Assembly: GCF_016650815.1 (NCBI RefSeq) | Contig: NZ_JAEKEZ010000034.1 | Coordinates: forward strand, 62,001 to 126,000 | DNA: 64,000 bases | Origin: Pseudomonas sp. TH31 | Lineage (GTDB): Bacteria; Pseudomonadota; Gammaproteobacteria; Pseudomonadales; Pseudomonadaceae | Direction of reading: 5' to 3' | Part shown: positions 8,974 to 18,052 of the stretch, one piece after another | How the letters are laid out: each line of letters begins with the position of its first letter | Position numbering within the stretch: position 1 is the stretch's first letter | Notes under the pieces: model-generated | The model's database searches: none | Told to the model about the DNA's origin: nothing | The model's input: only the letters and a program-made list of their open reading frames with translations | Translations under genes and position numbers: made by a program

Positions 8974-11331
8974 ATGAGCCAGGGTTGGGCTCGCAGTTTC
9001 CAGTGTCCGTTGTGGGCGGCGACCTGCGCGTGTTGGCTGATGATCATCCCTCGAGCCGAGGCCGGCGACTTGCCGCCTCCGCCCAGCGGCATGGAGGCCG
9101 TGGCCGATGCACAGTTGTTTCTGGAGTTGGTGGTCAATCAGATGAATACCGGTCGAGTCGTGGCGGTGGATCAGCGGGGCGGGCGATTCTTTCTGCCAGC
9201 CACGGCGCTGCGCGACAGTGGCATGAAACTGCCGGAAAACATCAGCGCCGACGTTGACCTCGACAGCTTGCCGGGCCTGCGCAGCGAGTACGACAGTATT
9301 GGTCAAAGGCTACTGCTCAGCGTTCCGCCGGACTGGCTGCCGGAGCAATTCGTCGGCAACCGCCAAGCCTACCCGCGCACCCCGGCACTCAGCAGTTTCG
9401 GGACTTTGCTCAACTATGACCTGTACCTCAACGACACCGATGATGCCGGCACCTACCTCGCGGCATGGAACGAAGTGCGGCTATTCGACAGTTGGGGCAC
9501 GCTGTCCAACACCGGGCAATATCGTCGCACCTTGTCGGGGGCGGCGCTCAGCACGTTGAACAATGGCTATCTGCGCTATGACACTACTTGGCGTTATTCC
9601 GATGACGAGCGACTGCTGACGTATGAGGCCGGGGACCTGGTCAGCGGTGCCTTGCCCTGGAGCAGTTCGGTGCGCCTCGGCGGGGTGCAGTTATCCCGCG
9701 ACTTCGGTGTGCGCCCGGACCTGGTGACCTACCCGTTGCCGCAGTTTGCCGGTGAAGCTGCGGTGCCGTCCTCGGTGGACTTGTTCATCAACGGCTACAA
9801 ATCCAGCAGCGCCGACCTGCAACCGGGGCCGTACACCCTGACCAATATTCCGTTCATCAACGGCGCCGGCGAAGCGGTGGTCGTCACCACCGATGCCTTG
9901 GGTCGGCAGGTCTCGACCACGGTGCCGTTCTACGTCACCAGCAGTTTGCTGCAAAAGGGCTTGAGCGATTTTTCGGTGGCCACCGGGACCTTGCGCCGGG
10001 ACTATGGACTTCGGGATTTCGGCTACGGGCCCGGCGTCACGTCCGGCAGTTTGCGTTACGGCCTGAGCGACAACTTCACCCTCGAAAGCCACGCCGAAGC
10101 CTCGGACTCCCTGACCCTTGGCGGCTTGGGCGGCAACCTGCGCCTGGGTAATTTCGGCGTTCTCAATACCGCGCTCAGCCAAAGCCGGTTCGACGGCGAA
10201 AGTGGCCAGCAGCTGAGCCTCGGCTATCAGTACAGCAGCCAGCGCTACAGCTTCTCGTATCAACGACTGCAACGGCGCGACCAATATGCCGACCTGACGG
10301 TGGTCGACAGTGCTTACACGACTTTGAGCAAACGAAGCGAACAGGCAACCCTGAGCCTTAACCTTGATGCCTGGGGTAGCCTCGGCGTCGGTTATTTCGA
10401 CGTGCGTGCGGCGGACGAGTCGCGCACCCGATTGCTCAACCTGACCTGGAGCAAACCGCTGTGGCGCGATACCAGTTTCTATCTGTCGGGCAACCGCGAA
10501 ATCGGTGACAGCAACTGGGCGGTGCAGGCGCAACTGGTGATTCCTTTCGATCTGCACGGTAGCCTGGCCATCAGCAGCGAACGCAGCAAGACCGGGCAAA
10601 CCCAGCAGCGAGTCAACTATAGCCGTGCCGTGCCCACCGAAGGCGGGGTGGGTTTCAACCTCGGTTACGCTCAGGGCGACGGGCCGGCTTATCGTCAGGC
10701 CGACCTGACCTGGCGCCTGCAATCGGTGCAATTGCAAGCCGGTGTCTACGGCACCAGCGATGCCCAAACCCGTTGGGCCGATGCCAGTGGCTCATTGGTC
10801 TGGATGGACCGCCAGTTGTTTGCGGCCAACCGGATCGACGATGCGTTTGTGGTGGTCAGCACCGACGGTTATGCGGACATTCCGGTGCGCTACGAAAACC
10901 AGTTGGTTGGCCAGACCGACCGCAACGGCCACCTGCTGGTCCCCTGGAGCAGTGCCTATTACCGCGGCAAATACGAAATCGACCCGCTGAACCTGCCGGC
11001 CAACGTGCGCAGCCCCAACGTCGAACAGCGAATCGCGGTGCGCCGTGGCAGCGGTTACCTGTTGGAGTTTGCGTTGAGTCGGATAGTCGCCGCAAGCATC
11101 GTGCTGGTGGATGCACGGCAGCGGGAATTGCCCCTGGGCAGCGGCGTCGTGCATGAGCAGAGCGGCACGCAAACCGTGGTTGGATGGGATGGACTGGTGT
11201 ACCTGGAAAACCTTCAGGCGCACAACAGTCTGCGGGTGACCCTGGCCGACGGGAAGACCTGTCAGGTGCAGTTTGCCGTGGACATGAAACAGGATCAGAT
11301 CCCGCTGATCGGGCCGTTGGTGTGCGAATGA
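8974..11331 (+). CDS. Outer-membrane pilus usher (CsuD/FimD-like)
   Basis: Usher of about 785 residues from the preferred ATG at 8974 (818 from 8875, which lies inside a REP). A hydrophobic signal (WAATCACWLMIIPRAEA) precedes the N-terminal domain with FLPATALRDSGMKLP. The barrel region has alternating aromatic strands (NTGQYRRTLSG, YEAGDLVSGALPWSSSVRLGG), a plug segment around VPSSVDLFINGYKSSSADL, and C-terminal plug-like domains (PVRYENQLVGQTDRNG). It forms the secretion pore that receives chaperone-subunit complexes. A GGAGG lies at about 8939, upstream of several possible starts. It overlaps the tip gene by ATGA. Confidence 0.9.
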   Translation: MSQGWARSFQCPLWAATCACWLMIIPRAEAGDLPPPPSGMEAVADAQLFLELVVNQMNTGRVVAVDQRGGRFFLPATALRDSGMKLPENISADVDLDSLPGLRSEYDSIGQRLLLSVPPDWLPEQFVGNRQAYPRTPALSSFGTLLNYDLYLNDTDDAGTYLAAWNEVRLFDSWGTLSNTGQYRRTLSGAALSTLNNGYLRYDTTWRYSDDERLLTYEAGDLVSGALPWSSSVRLGGVQLSRDFGVRPDLVTYPLPQFAGEAAVPSSVDLFINGYKSSSADLQPGPYTLTNIPFINGAGEAVVVTTDALGRQVSTTVPFYVTSSLLQKGLSDFSVATGTLRRDYGLRDFGYGPGVTSGSLRYGLSDNFTLESHAEASDSLTLGGLGGNLRLGNFGVLNTALSQSRFDGESGQQLSLGYQYSSQRYSFSYQRLQRRDQYADLTVVDSAYTTLSKRSEQATLSLNLDAWGSLGVGYFDVRAADESRTRLLNLTWSKPLWRDTSFYLSGNREIGDSNWAVQAQLVIPFDLHGSLAISSERSKTGQTQQRVNYSRAVPTEGGVGFNLGYAQGDGPAYRQADLTWRLQSVQLQAGVYGTSDAQTRWADASGSLVWMDRQLFAANRIDDAFVVVSTDGYADIPVRYENQLVGQTDRNGHLLVPWSSAYYRGKYEIDPLNLPANVRSPNVEQRIAVRRGSGYLLEFALSRIVAASIVLVDARQRELPLGSGVVHEQSGTQTVVGWDGLVYLENLQAHNSLRVTLADGKTCQVQFAVDMKQDQIPLIGPLVCE

Positions 11332-12290
11332 AGTGCCTGGCACTGCTGGCGTTATGGCTGCCGGGGTCGGCCTGGGCGTTGTGCTCGGTGGTCAGCACCT
11401 TGCCCGTAGCGTTTGGCTCGTTGAGTTCGATTGCGGTGCGCACCACGTCGCAGTCCAGTTCCACCACCAATGCGGGGTTGAGTTGCACCGGCTCGTTGCT
11501 TTCATTGTTATCCAGTACCGACCATTTCTATGCCACGGTCACCTCCACGCAAACCGGGCTGCTCGGCCCGACGGGCGACATCATTGGCTACACGCTGTAC
11601 GGCAACAACTCCACCAGTTACCCGCTGACCCGCGGTGTGGCGTTCGACTTCGCCCGTAACGGCATCATCGATGCGCTGGGATTGCTCGGCAGCGTGGTGC
11701 CGAAAACCGTGCCGATTTATCTGGGGACGACCATCGGCAGTAACGTCGCGGCAGGGATCTACAGCGAAACCCTGAGCATTGCCTGGAGCTGGAATTACTG
11801 CTCCGGCCTCGGCATTGGCAGCTTGTGCCTGGGGCGCGACATCGGCAGCGGCAACACCACCCTGACGGTCAACCTGACCGTGGCCAACGACTGTACGATC
11901 ACCGCGCCGAACATCAGCTTCGGCAGCGCCCCGGTGATCAGCGCGTTCAGCGCCGTTACCGGCCAGACCATCAACCTCGCCTGCACCAAGGGCAGTGCCT
12001 ACACCGTTGGCCTGAGCGATGGTCAGCAGGCGATCAGCGTCGGTGGGCGGCGGCGGATGATTTCCGGCAGTAATTACCTGGCCTACGACATCTTCAAAAG
12101 TACCGGGACCACCCGTTGGGGCAGCGTCGGCACTGCGCGCCGGGCCAGTTCCGATGCCGAGGTCAACCCCGGCAACGGTTTGGGCACGGGGAGTCAGGTC
12201 TTCAATTACAACGCCAAAATCTACACCGACCAGACCACCCCGCCAGCCGGGACTTACCTCGACAGCGTGGTGCTCGACGTAGGTTTCTAG
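11328..12290 (+). CDS. Two-domain Csu-type pilus tip protein (CsuE-like)
   Basis: A 320-residue secreted protein with the signal peptide MKCLALLALWLPGSAWA. It has two SCPU-like domains: an N-terminal divergent one (residues about 18-165, with LCSVVSTLPVAFGSLSS and SLCLGRDIGSG) and a C-terminal pilin domain (VANDCTITAPNISFGSAPV to GTYLDSVVLDVGF). That is the layout of CsuE, whose N-terminal domain has hydrophobic finger loops that stick to abiotic surfaces. The ATG overlaps the usher stop (ATGA), so translation is coupled. It is the last gene of the operon, with a REP just downstream. Surface adhesion and biofilm start are inferred from the family. Confidence 0.87.
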   Translation: MKCLALLALWLPGSAWALCSVVSTLPVAFGSLSSIAVRTTSQSSSTTNAGLSCTGSLLSLLSSTDHFYATVTSTQTGLLGPTGDIIGYTLYGNNSTSYPLTRGVAFDFARNGIIDALGLLGSVVPKTVPIYLGTTIGSNVAAGIYSETLSIAWSWNYCSGLGIGSLCLGRDIGSGNTTLTVNLTVANDCTITAPNISFGSAPVISAFSAVTGQTINLACTKGSAYTVGLSDGQQAISVGGRRRMISGSNYLAYDIFKSTGTTRWGSVGTARRASSDAEVNPGNGLGTGSQVFNYNAKIYTDQTTPPAGTYLDSVVLDVGF

Positions 12291-12303
12291 CCGTGCACAA
12301 AAC

Positions 12304-12410
12304 CCTGTAGGAGCTGCCGAAGGCTGCGATCTTTTGACTTTGATCTTCAACAATGCCAACTGCGCAGAAGATCAAGATCAAAAGATCGCAGCCTTCGGCA
12401 GCTCCTACAC
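12304..12410. repeat. REP/REPIN palindrome
   Basis: Inverted copies of GTAGGAGCTGCCGAAGGC with an approximately 40-base centre that itself contains GATCTTC/GAAGATC symmetry. It lies between the convergent pilus tip and solute-binding-protein genes. Confidence 0.9.
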
Positions 12411-12447
12411 GGATTGTGCAAAGCCATGGGGTTGTGGGTGCTGCCTA

Positions 12448-13494
12448 CTAGCGTTCGATACTCCGATTCCACCGCGCATTCCACGCCGGGCGCTGTTCAT
12501 TCACCTGGTCCCAATCAATCGCAATCGCGGTCTCCAGGTACTGCTTCATCGCCTCAACCTGACCCCGCGTCTTATCCGTGGTCGGGGTGTTGGGGTTGGA
12601 CGGGATCTGGTCGCCATCCTCCAGCGCAGCCGCTTGCGCGTCAGGCGTCAGCAGAAACGCCGCGAGTTTCTGCGCCAATTCCGGCTGAGTGTTGTTGGCG
12701 ATCGCACATTCGGCGACGTTCAGCACCACGGCGCCTTCCCTGGGTTGCGCATATTCCACCGGCATGCCCTTGAGTTTCAGCGCCGTGACCTGGGTTGGCG
12801 TCAACGGGAACAGCGCCGCTTCATCGGTTTGCAGCATCTCGGAAATCTTCGCCGAGCTCGGGATGTACTCCAGCACGTTGCGCCCCACGCTGTTCGGCCA
12901 GGCCTTGAAGCCCGGTTCGACGTCGGTTTCGCTGCCGCCCTGAATCCGGTTGAACATCAGGAAACCATGGAGGCCGAAGGTCGAGGAGGCCATCGACTGG
13001 AACACCACTTTGTCCTTGAAGCGCGGATCAGCCATGTCCATCCACGAGGTCGGCGCGGCCCAGCCTTTTTCCTTGAACAACCGCGTGTTGTAGGCCAGTC
13101 CGGTGACCCCGAGGCTGACGGCGACGGCCTGCTCCTTGATGCGGCCCTTGGCCGGAATCTGCGCCAGGGTCGGGTTGTCTTCGAGTTTGTCGCACAAGCC
13201 CATGGAGATGGCGCGGTACATGATGCCGTCGTCGAGGAACATCACGTGCATCTGCGGATTGCCCTTGCTGGCCTGGACCTTGGCCAGGATGTCGGCGGAA
13301 GTTCCCGGCACAATCACCACTTTGACGTTGTTGGCTTTCTCGAAAACCGGCAGCACCTTGTCGGCGTAAAGCCGTTCCATGGTCCCGCCGTTCATGCCCA
13401 GGTAAAGCGTTGGTTCGGCCTGGGCCTGAGTGACCGTGAGCAGAGCGCTCATGCAGGAGAAACCGAGCAGTGCAGTGCGTTTGAGGTTATTCAT
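12448..13494 (-). CDS. ABC transporter periplasmic solute-binding protein (PotD-like)
   Basis: A 348-residue periplasmic binding protein with signal peptide (RTALLGFSCMSALLTVTQAQA) and mature EPTLYLGMNGGTMERLYADKVLPVFEKANN. The segments VPGTSADILAKVQASKGNPQMHV and AVSLGVTGLAYNTRLFKEKGW are typical of the polyamine/opine/phosphonate (PotD, iron-type) binding-protein families. It is the last gene of the operon running from the ATPase at 19068 down to here, placed after the three oxidase subunits. The ligand is presumably the oxidase substrate or its precursor, but which compound is unknown; polyamine-binding Trp/Asp residues cannot be assigned with confidence. Confidence 0.87.
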   Translation of the reverse strand: MNNLKRTALLGFSCMSALLTVTQAQAEPTLYLGMNGGTMERLYADKVLPVFEKANNVKVVIVPGTSADILAKVQASKGNPQMHVMFLDDGIMYRAISMGLCDKLEDNPTLAQIPAKGRIKEQAVAVSLGVTGLAYNTRLFKEKGWAAPTSWMDMADPRFKDKVVFQSMASSTFGLHGFLMFNRIQGGSETDVEPGFKAWPNSVGRNVLEYIPSSAKISEMLQTDEAALFPLTPTQVTALKLKGMPVEYAQPREGAVVLNVAECAIANNTQPELAQKLAAFLLTPDAQAAALEDGDQIPSNPNTPTTDKTRGQVEAMKQYLETAIAIDWDQVNEQRPAWNARWNRSIER

Positions 13495-13512
13495 TGGCGC
13501 GACCTTCCTCTA

Positions 13513-14628
13513 TCAAGCAACGGAGATGGAGTGAAACCGGGTGATGGAAAACGCATCCAGCGACGTCTTGGCGGCGCCGCTGCAGATGATCTCGGTGAGC
13601 GCCTGGCCCACCGCCGGGCCGATCTGGAAGCCGGCGCCGGCAAAGCCAAACCCGTGTAACAGACCGGGCTGGGTACCGCTGTGCCCGATCACCGGTTGGC
13701 GATCAGGCAGATAACCCTCGGTGCCGCTCCAGGTGCGAATCGCCTGGGCGCCTTCAAGAAACGGATAGAGCTCGACTGCCTGGCGGAGAATTTCGAGCAC
13801 CGCGTTCTGGCCGGGGCGGGCGCGGGCGTCGTCGAGGGCGAAACCCTGGCCACCGCCCAGCACACAGTTACCGCGGGTGACCTGGCGGGCATAGATGCCA
13901 CCGCCCTCGACCCCGGTGCTGGCGTTCATCACCAGCGGCAACGGTTCGGTGACCAGCATCGCCGGGTGCCCGGCATGCATCGGTACCGCTTCGCCAAACT
14001 GTGCCGCGAGGGCGCCGGCCCAGGCCCCGGCGCAATTCAACAGCCACGGCGCGCGAAGTTCGAGGCCGGTTTGAGTGCTGACTCGAAAGTGCTGGCCGTC
14101 GTGATCCACTTGGGTGACTGCACATTGCTCATGGATTTGCGCGCCATGTCGACGCGCGGTCTGGGCAAACGCCGGGGACACCAGTCGCGGGTTGGCGTGG
14201 CCGTCGTCGGGGCAAAACGACGCGCCGACCGCTACATCACCGACCCAAGGGAAACGGGCGCGTAACTGATCCTGGTCGAGGATCTGCAAGTCGAGGCCGA
14301 AGCCCTGGCTGCTGGTGGCATAGTCCTGCAAGGCGCGCAAATCGTTGAAGCTGCGTGCCAGTTTCAGGTGACCGCTGCGTTGGTACTCACCGTCGATGCC
14401 AAGCAACTGCGGCAGTTGTGCCCAGATTTCGTGAGCCTGTTGCGACAGCGGCAGTTGCGACAACGGTCGGCCTTGACGGCGTACGCCTCCGTAGTTCACG
14501 CCACTGGAGTGGGAGCCGCAAAAGTCCCGTTCCAGCAACGCCACGCGACGGCCGGCCTTGCTCAGAAACAGCGCGGCCGAGGCGCCGACAATGCCGCCGC
14601 CAATGATGATCGCATCGACTTCGATCAT
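13513..14628 (-). CDS. FAD-dependent oxidoreductase, DadA/HcnC-like (beta subunit)
   Basis: A 371-residue glycine oxidase/DadA-family flavoprotein. The dinucleotide-binding motif is IIIGGGIVGASAALFLSKAG (residues about 7-26), with ERDFCGSHSSGVNYGGVR next, and the FAD-contacting GTEGYLPDRQPVIG and GFGFAGAGFQIGPAVG near the C-terminus. These enzymes oxidise the C-N bond of amino acids or secondary amines. With the two genes upstream it matches the beta subunit of HcnABC, opine oxidase and D-hydroxyproline dehydrogenase. Start by ATGA overlap with the previous gene; the longer frame to 14811 is a continuation without support. Confidence 0.88.
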   Translation of the reverse strand: MIEVDAIIIGGGIVGASAALFLSKAGRRVALLERDFCGSHSSGVNYGGVRRQGRPLSQLPLSQQAHEIWAQLPQLLGIDGEYQRSGHLKLARSFNDLRALQDYATSSQGFGLDLQILDQDQLRARFPWVGDVAVGASFCPDDGHANPRLVSPAFAQTARRHGAQIHEQCAVTQVDHDGQHFRVSTQTGLELRAPWLLNCAGAWAGALAAQFGEAVPMHAGHPAMLVTEPLPLVMNASTGVEGGGIYARQVTRGNCVLGGGQGFALDDARARPGQNAVLEILRQAVELYPFLEGAQAIRTWSGTEGYLPDRQPVIGHSGTQPGLLHGFGFAGAGFQIGPAVGQALTEIICSGAAKTSLDAFSITRFHSISVA

Positions 14629-15980
14629 GGCTCGACCTCCAGGCCAAACGGCAGCGGTTTGATTGGTGACTGAGCCCGTAGTCGACCGATGTCCGACACG
14701 GGGCGCTGGCTTTCGCAGGCAATGATTTCTGCTGCCGCCGCGCCGCACATCCGGCCTTGGCAGCGCCCCATGCCGACCCGGCAATGGGCCTTGACCCGGT
14801 TGATCTCCCAATGTCCTTCGCGCACTACCTGACGGATATTGCCGGCCAGCACCTCTTCGCAGCGGCAGACGATCAGGTCGTCGGGGGTGTTGGCGGCCCA
14901 GTCCTCGGGAAAGGCGAAGGCTTGCTCCAGCCCATTGCGGAACGTACCGATCCGTTTCAGTGATTGCTCAAGGGCGGCGGGGCGCTCTGTCGGGATCAGG
15001 TCGCCGATATCTTCGAGCAGGGCCAGTGCTGCGCGTTCGCCTGCCATTTCGGCGGCATCGGCGCCCATGATTCCAGCGCCGTCACCGGCCAGGTACACCT
15101 GCGCGACACTGCTGCGCCCGGCGTTATCACGTTGCGGCAGCCAGGCGCGGTTGAGCGGGTTCCAGGCGAATTCACAGCCGAGCAGGTCGGCGAGCTGGGT
15201 TTCGCTGCGCAGGCCGTGGGCGAAGGCGACGGCGTCGCAATTGATTTGTTGTGAGCCTTTGGCGTTACGCCAATTCAGCGATTGTACGCGCTGTTCGCCG
15301 TTGACCCGAAGAAGGCTGGCGCCCTGATGTACCGGGATGCCGTGGGCGGTCAGCCAACTGCGGTAATAAATGCCTTTGGCCAGGGTTGTCGGTTGCGACA
15401 GCAGGCCGGGCAGGGCGCGGACCTGGGCGCTGAAAGGCGAGCTGTCGAGCACCGCCATCACCTTCGCGCCGGCCTTGGCGTACTGATAGGCCACCAGGTA
15501 CAGCAAGGGTCCGCTGCCGGCGAACACCACCCGTTCTCCGATGGAGCAGCCTTGGAACTTCAGCGCAATCTGCGCCGCGCCGAGGCTATAAACCCCCGGC
15601 AAGGTCCAGCCCTCTACCGGCAAAATCCGGTCAGTGGCGCCGGTGGCGACAATCACCCGGGAGAATGCCAGTCGCGTGGCGCGGCCATCCTGCAAAGTGT
15701 CGAGAGCGCCGGCCTCGGCGTTCCACACCAGGGTTTCAGGGCGGTAGTCGAGCTGTTCGCGAAGTTCGTCGAGGGTCTGATGAATCGCGCTGGCCTTGCG
15801 CGCTTCGAAGCCATAAAGCTTGACTGCCGAGCGCTTGAAATTCGCCGGCTGACGCCGATAAACCTGCCCGCCACCGCGTGCGGCTTCGTCCAGCAGGATA
15901 GGGCGCACGCCATGCGCCACCAGGGTTTGCGCTGCACGAATCCCGGCGGGGCCGGCTCCAACGATGATCACGGGATTCAT
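14625..15980 (-). CDS. FAD/NAD(P)-binding oxidoreductase with BFD-like [2Fe-2S] domain, HcnB-like (alpha subunit)
   Basis: A 451-residue protein starting MNPVIIVGAGPAGIRAAQTL (FAD site) with a second Rossmann motif VVFAGSGPLLYLVAYQYAKAGAKV in the middle. YLAGDGAGIMGADAAEMAGERAA is the flavin-closing motif. A C-terminal BFD-type iron-sulphur region has CRCEEV, then HCRVGMGRCQGRMCG (four cysteines). This is the alpha subunit architecture of opine/octopine oxidase OoxA, HcnB and D-hydroxyproline dehydrogenase. It probably carries electrons from the DadA-like partner to the small ferredoxin-like subunit and on to quinone. A REP separates it from the gamma gene upstream. Confidence 0.88.
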   Translation of the reverse strand: MNPVIIVGAGPAGIRAAQTLVAHGVRPILLDEAARGGGQVYRRQPANFKRSAVKLYGFEARKASAIHQTLDELREQLDYRPETLVWNAEAGALDTLQDGRATRLAFSRVIVATGATDRILPVEGWTLPGVYSLGAAQIALKFQGCSIGERVVFAGSGPLLYLVAYQYAKAGAKVMAVLDSSPFSAQVRALPGLLSQPTTLAKGIYYRSWLTAHGIPVHQGASLLRVNGEQRVQSLNWRNAKGSQQINCDAVAFAHGLRSETQLADLLGCEFAWNPLNRAWLPQRDNAGRSSVAQVYLAGDGAGIMGADAAEMAGERAALALLEDIGDLIPTERPAALEQSLKRIGTFRNGLEQAFAFPEDWAANTPDDLIVCRCEEVLAGNIRQVVREGHWEINRVKAHCRVGMGRCQGRMCGAAAAEIIACESQRPVSDIGRLRAQSPIKPLPFGLEVEP

Positions 15981-16003
15981 ATCGATCCCTCGATGTTCAA
16001 GAT

Positions 16004-16063
16004 CAAAAGATCGCAGGCTTCGCACGTACGGCGTAGGAGCTGCCGAAGGCTGCGATCTTTTGT
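16004..16063. repeat. REP palindrome, one arm degenerate
   Basis: AAAGATCGCAGGCTTCG and GTAGGAGCTGCCGAAGGC form an imperfect inverted pair between gamma and alpha oxidase genes, inside the operon. It could reduce expression of the downstream genes or cause mRNA processing. Confidence 0.8.
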
Positions 16064-16083
16064 GCGCACCGAATAAATGACGC

Positions 16084-16374
16084 TCATACGCTGCGCCCCG
16101 GTTCGCGGCTGATCTGTTGGCCGGCTTCGAGCAGCGTCGAGCAGGCGCGCACCCGGCGACCATCGCCGAGGCGAACCCAGCAATCCTGGCACGCGCCCAT
16201 CAGGCAGAAACCGGCGCGAGGTTGGGCACTGAAGTCACTGCCGCGCAGGTGTTCGCTGCAGGTCAACACGGCGGTCAGCACGGTATCGCCGAGCAGGCCG
16301 CTGGCAGGTTGGCCGTCGAGGGTAAAGTCCAGGGCCGGGCGGTCGCCTTCGGCCAGTCGTTTCAGCAGAGCCAT
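16084..16374 (-). CDS. Small [2Fe-2S] protein, HcnA-like (gamma subunit)
   Basis: A 96-residue plant-type [2Fe-2S] ferredoxin-fold protein. The cysteine set is GFCLMGACQDC (C-x4-C-x2-C) with a fourth cysteine in RRVRACSTLLE. The N-terminal FTLDGQPASGLLGDTVLTAVLT is typical of the HcnA / opine oxidase gamma family, usually about 100 residues. It starts at ATG 16374, seven bases after the permease stop. Together with the FAD proteins downstream it completes a three-subunit membrane-associated dehydrogenase. Confidence 0.88.
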   Translation of the reverse strand: MALLKRLAEGDRPALDFTLDGQPASGLLGDTVLTAVLTCSEHLRGSDFSAQPRAGFCLMGACQDCWVRLGDGRRVRACSTLLEAGQQISREPGRSV

Positions 16375-16381
16375 GGCGCCC

Positions 16382-17176
16382 TCATTGTTTGCCCACCAGA
16401 ACCCGATCCAGGCCATAGACCCGATCGAGCAAAATCATCGTCAAGGCGGTCAGGCCAATCACCAGTGCCGACACCGCCGCCATCATCGGATCAATGGATT
16501 CGGTGGCGTACACGTACATCCGCACCGGCAAGGTTTGCGTGGCCGGCGAAGTCACGAAAATCGACAACGTGACCTCATCGAAACTGTTGATAAACGCCAA
16601 CAGCCAGCCACCCGCCACACCGGGCAGAATCATCGGCAAGGTGATTTGCCTGAACAGTGTGAAACGCCCGGCACCCAGCGATTGCGCGGCATGTTCGGCG
16701 CTGCGATCCAGACCGATCGCCGACGCCAGCACCAGCCGCAGCACATACGGCGTGATCACCAGCACATGGGCGAAGATCAGCCAGCCGAAGCTGCCATTCA
16801 CGCCCATCAGCGCAAACAGACGCAGCAATGCCACGCCTAAGACCAAGTGCGGAATGATGATCGGCGACAGGAACAATCCATTGAAAAAGCCGCGTCCGGG
16901 AAACTCGAATCGGGTGATGGCCAGCGCCGCCGGCACCGCAATCAGTGTCGCCAATGTTGCAGCGCAGAACGCCAGGATCAGGCTGTTGTAGAACGCATCG
17001 ACAAAGTCGGCGCGCTCGAATACCGCACGAAACCAACGCAGTGAAAAGTGTGTAGTCGGCAGGCTCAGGGTGTTTTCCGGGGTAAAGGCCACCAGGCACA
17101 CCACCACCAGCGGCGCGAGCATGAACAGCACCACCAGGGTATGAAACAGCAGGGCGAAAGGACCGTTTTTGGACAT
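16382..17176 (-). CDS. ABC transporter permease (PotC-like)
   Basis: A 264-residue inner-membrane permease with about six hydrophobic segments, beginning with FALLFHTLVVLFMLAPLVVVCLVAF. The EAA-type cytoplasmic loop that contacts the ATPase is AEHAAQSLGAGRFTLFRQITLPMILPG. The FVTSPATQTLPVRMYVYATESIDP segment is typical of PotC-type permeases. It lies six bases after the companion permease stop and seven before the gamma oxidase subunit, so one transcript is likely. Confidence 0.9.
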   Translation of the reverse strand: MSKNGPFALLFHTLVVLFMLAPLVVVCLVAFTPENTLSLPTTHFSLRWFRAVFERADFVDAFYNSLILAFCAATLATLIAVPAALAITRFEFPGRGFFNGLFLSPIIIPHLVLGVALLRLFALMGVNGSFGWLIFAHVLVITPYVLRLVLASAIGLDRSAEHAAQSLGAGRFTLFRQITLPMILPGVAGGWLLAFINSFDEVTLSIFVTSPATQTLPVRMYVYATESIDPMMAAVSALVIGLTALTMILLDRVYGLDRVLVGKQ

Positions 17177-17182
17177 GACGAG

Positions 17183-18052
17183 TTATCCCAATGACTTCTT
17201 GTAGCGGCCTTCGATCATCCGGTTCCACGACAGCATGATCAGCAGGTTGAGCAACAGCAGGGCCACGGCAATCGCCGCGCCCATCGGCCAGTTCAGCTCC
17301 GACAGGTACTGGTCGTAGATCAGCGTCGCGACCATTTTCAATCGACGGCCACCGAGCAATCCGGGAATGGCAAAGGAGCTGGCGGCGAGGCCGAACACGA
17401 TCAAGGTGCCGGACAAGACGCCGGGCATGATTTGCGGCACCAGCACTTTGCGCATCACCGTGAGGTGGCTGGCACCGAGGGACAGCGCAGCCTGTTCGGC
17501 CGCCGGGTCGAGTTTCTGCAGCGAGGTCCAGACCGGAATGATCATGAACGGCAGCATCACGTGGACCAGCGCAATCACCACCGCGAACGGCGTGTAGAGC
17601 AACTTCATCGGTGAGCCGCCGAAGGCCTGCAGGGTCTGGTTGACCAGGCCTTCGGCACCGAGCAAGAGGCTCCAGCCAAAGGCGCGCACCACCACCGAAA
17701 TCAACAGCGGCGTGAGGATCAGGATCAGGAAAATCGAGCGCCACGGTGCGCCCATGCGACTGAGGATGTAGGCCTCGGGCACGCCGATCACCACGCAGAG
17801 CAGGGTGGTCAGGGCGCTGATCCAGAACGTGCGCAGAAAGATCTCGTAGAAGTACGGATCGCCCAGCAGGCTGCTGTAGTGGTCGAGGGTGTAAGCGTTG
17901 CTGTTGATCCCCGAGCTGTAGTCGAACACGTTGAACGACAGCACCAGCGTCAGCATTAAAGGAATGACCAGCAGGCCCAGGTACAACGCCAGCGCCGGAG
18001 CCGACAATAAATACCCTTGGCGTCCCTGGCGGACGGAGGCGAGCAGACTCAT
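17183..18052 (-). CDS. ABC transporter permease (PotB-like)
   Basis: A 289-residue permease with about six membrane segments (LSAPALALYLGLLVIPLMLTLVLSF first) and the coupling loop AEQAALSLGASHLTVMRKVLVPQIMPG. ATG at 18052 overlaps the ATPase stop (ATGA). The longer frame to 18199 runs inside the ATPase gene and is rejected. It pairs with the PotC-like permease to form the membrane channel. Confidence 0.9.
   Translation of the reverse strand: MSLLASVRQGRQGYLLSAPALALYLGLLVIPLMLTLVLSFNVFDYSSGINSNAYTLDHYSSLLGDPYFYEIFLRTFWISALTTLLCVVIGVPEAYILSRMGAPWRSIFLILILTPLLISVVVRAFGWSLLLGAEGLVNQTLQAFGGSPMKLLYTPFAVVIALVHVMLPFMIIPVWTSLQKLDPAAEQAALSLGASHLTVMRKVLVPQIMPGVLSGTLIVFGLAASSFAIPGLLGGRRLKMVATLIYDQYLSELNWPMGAAIAVALLLLNLLIMLSWNRMIEGRYKKSLG

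Noticed and set aside
11184..11327. Longer frame upstream of the pilus tip gene
   Set aside because: It runs inside the usher gene; the ATG overlapping the usher stop begins a good signal peptide.
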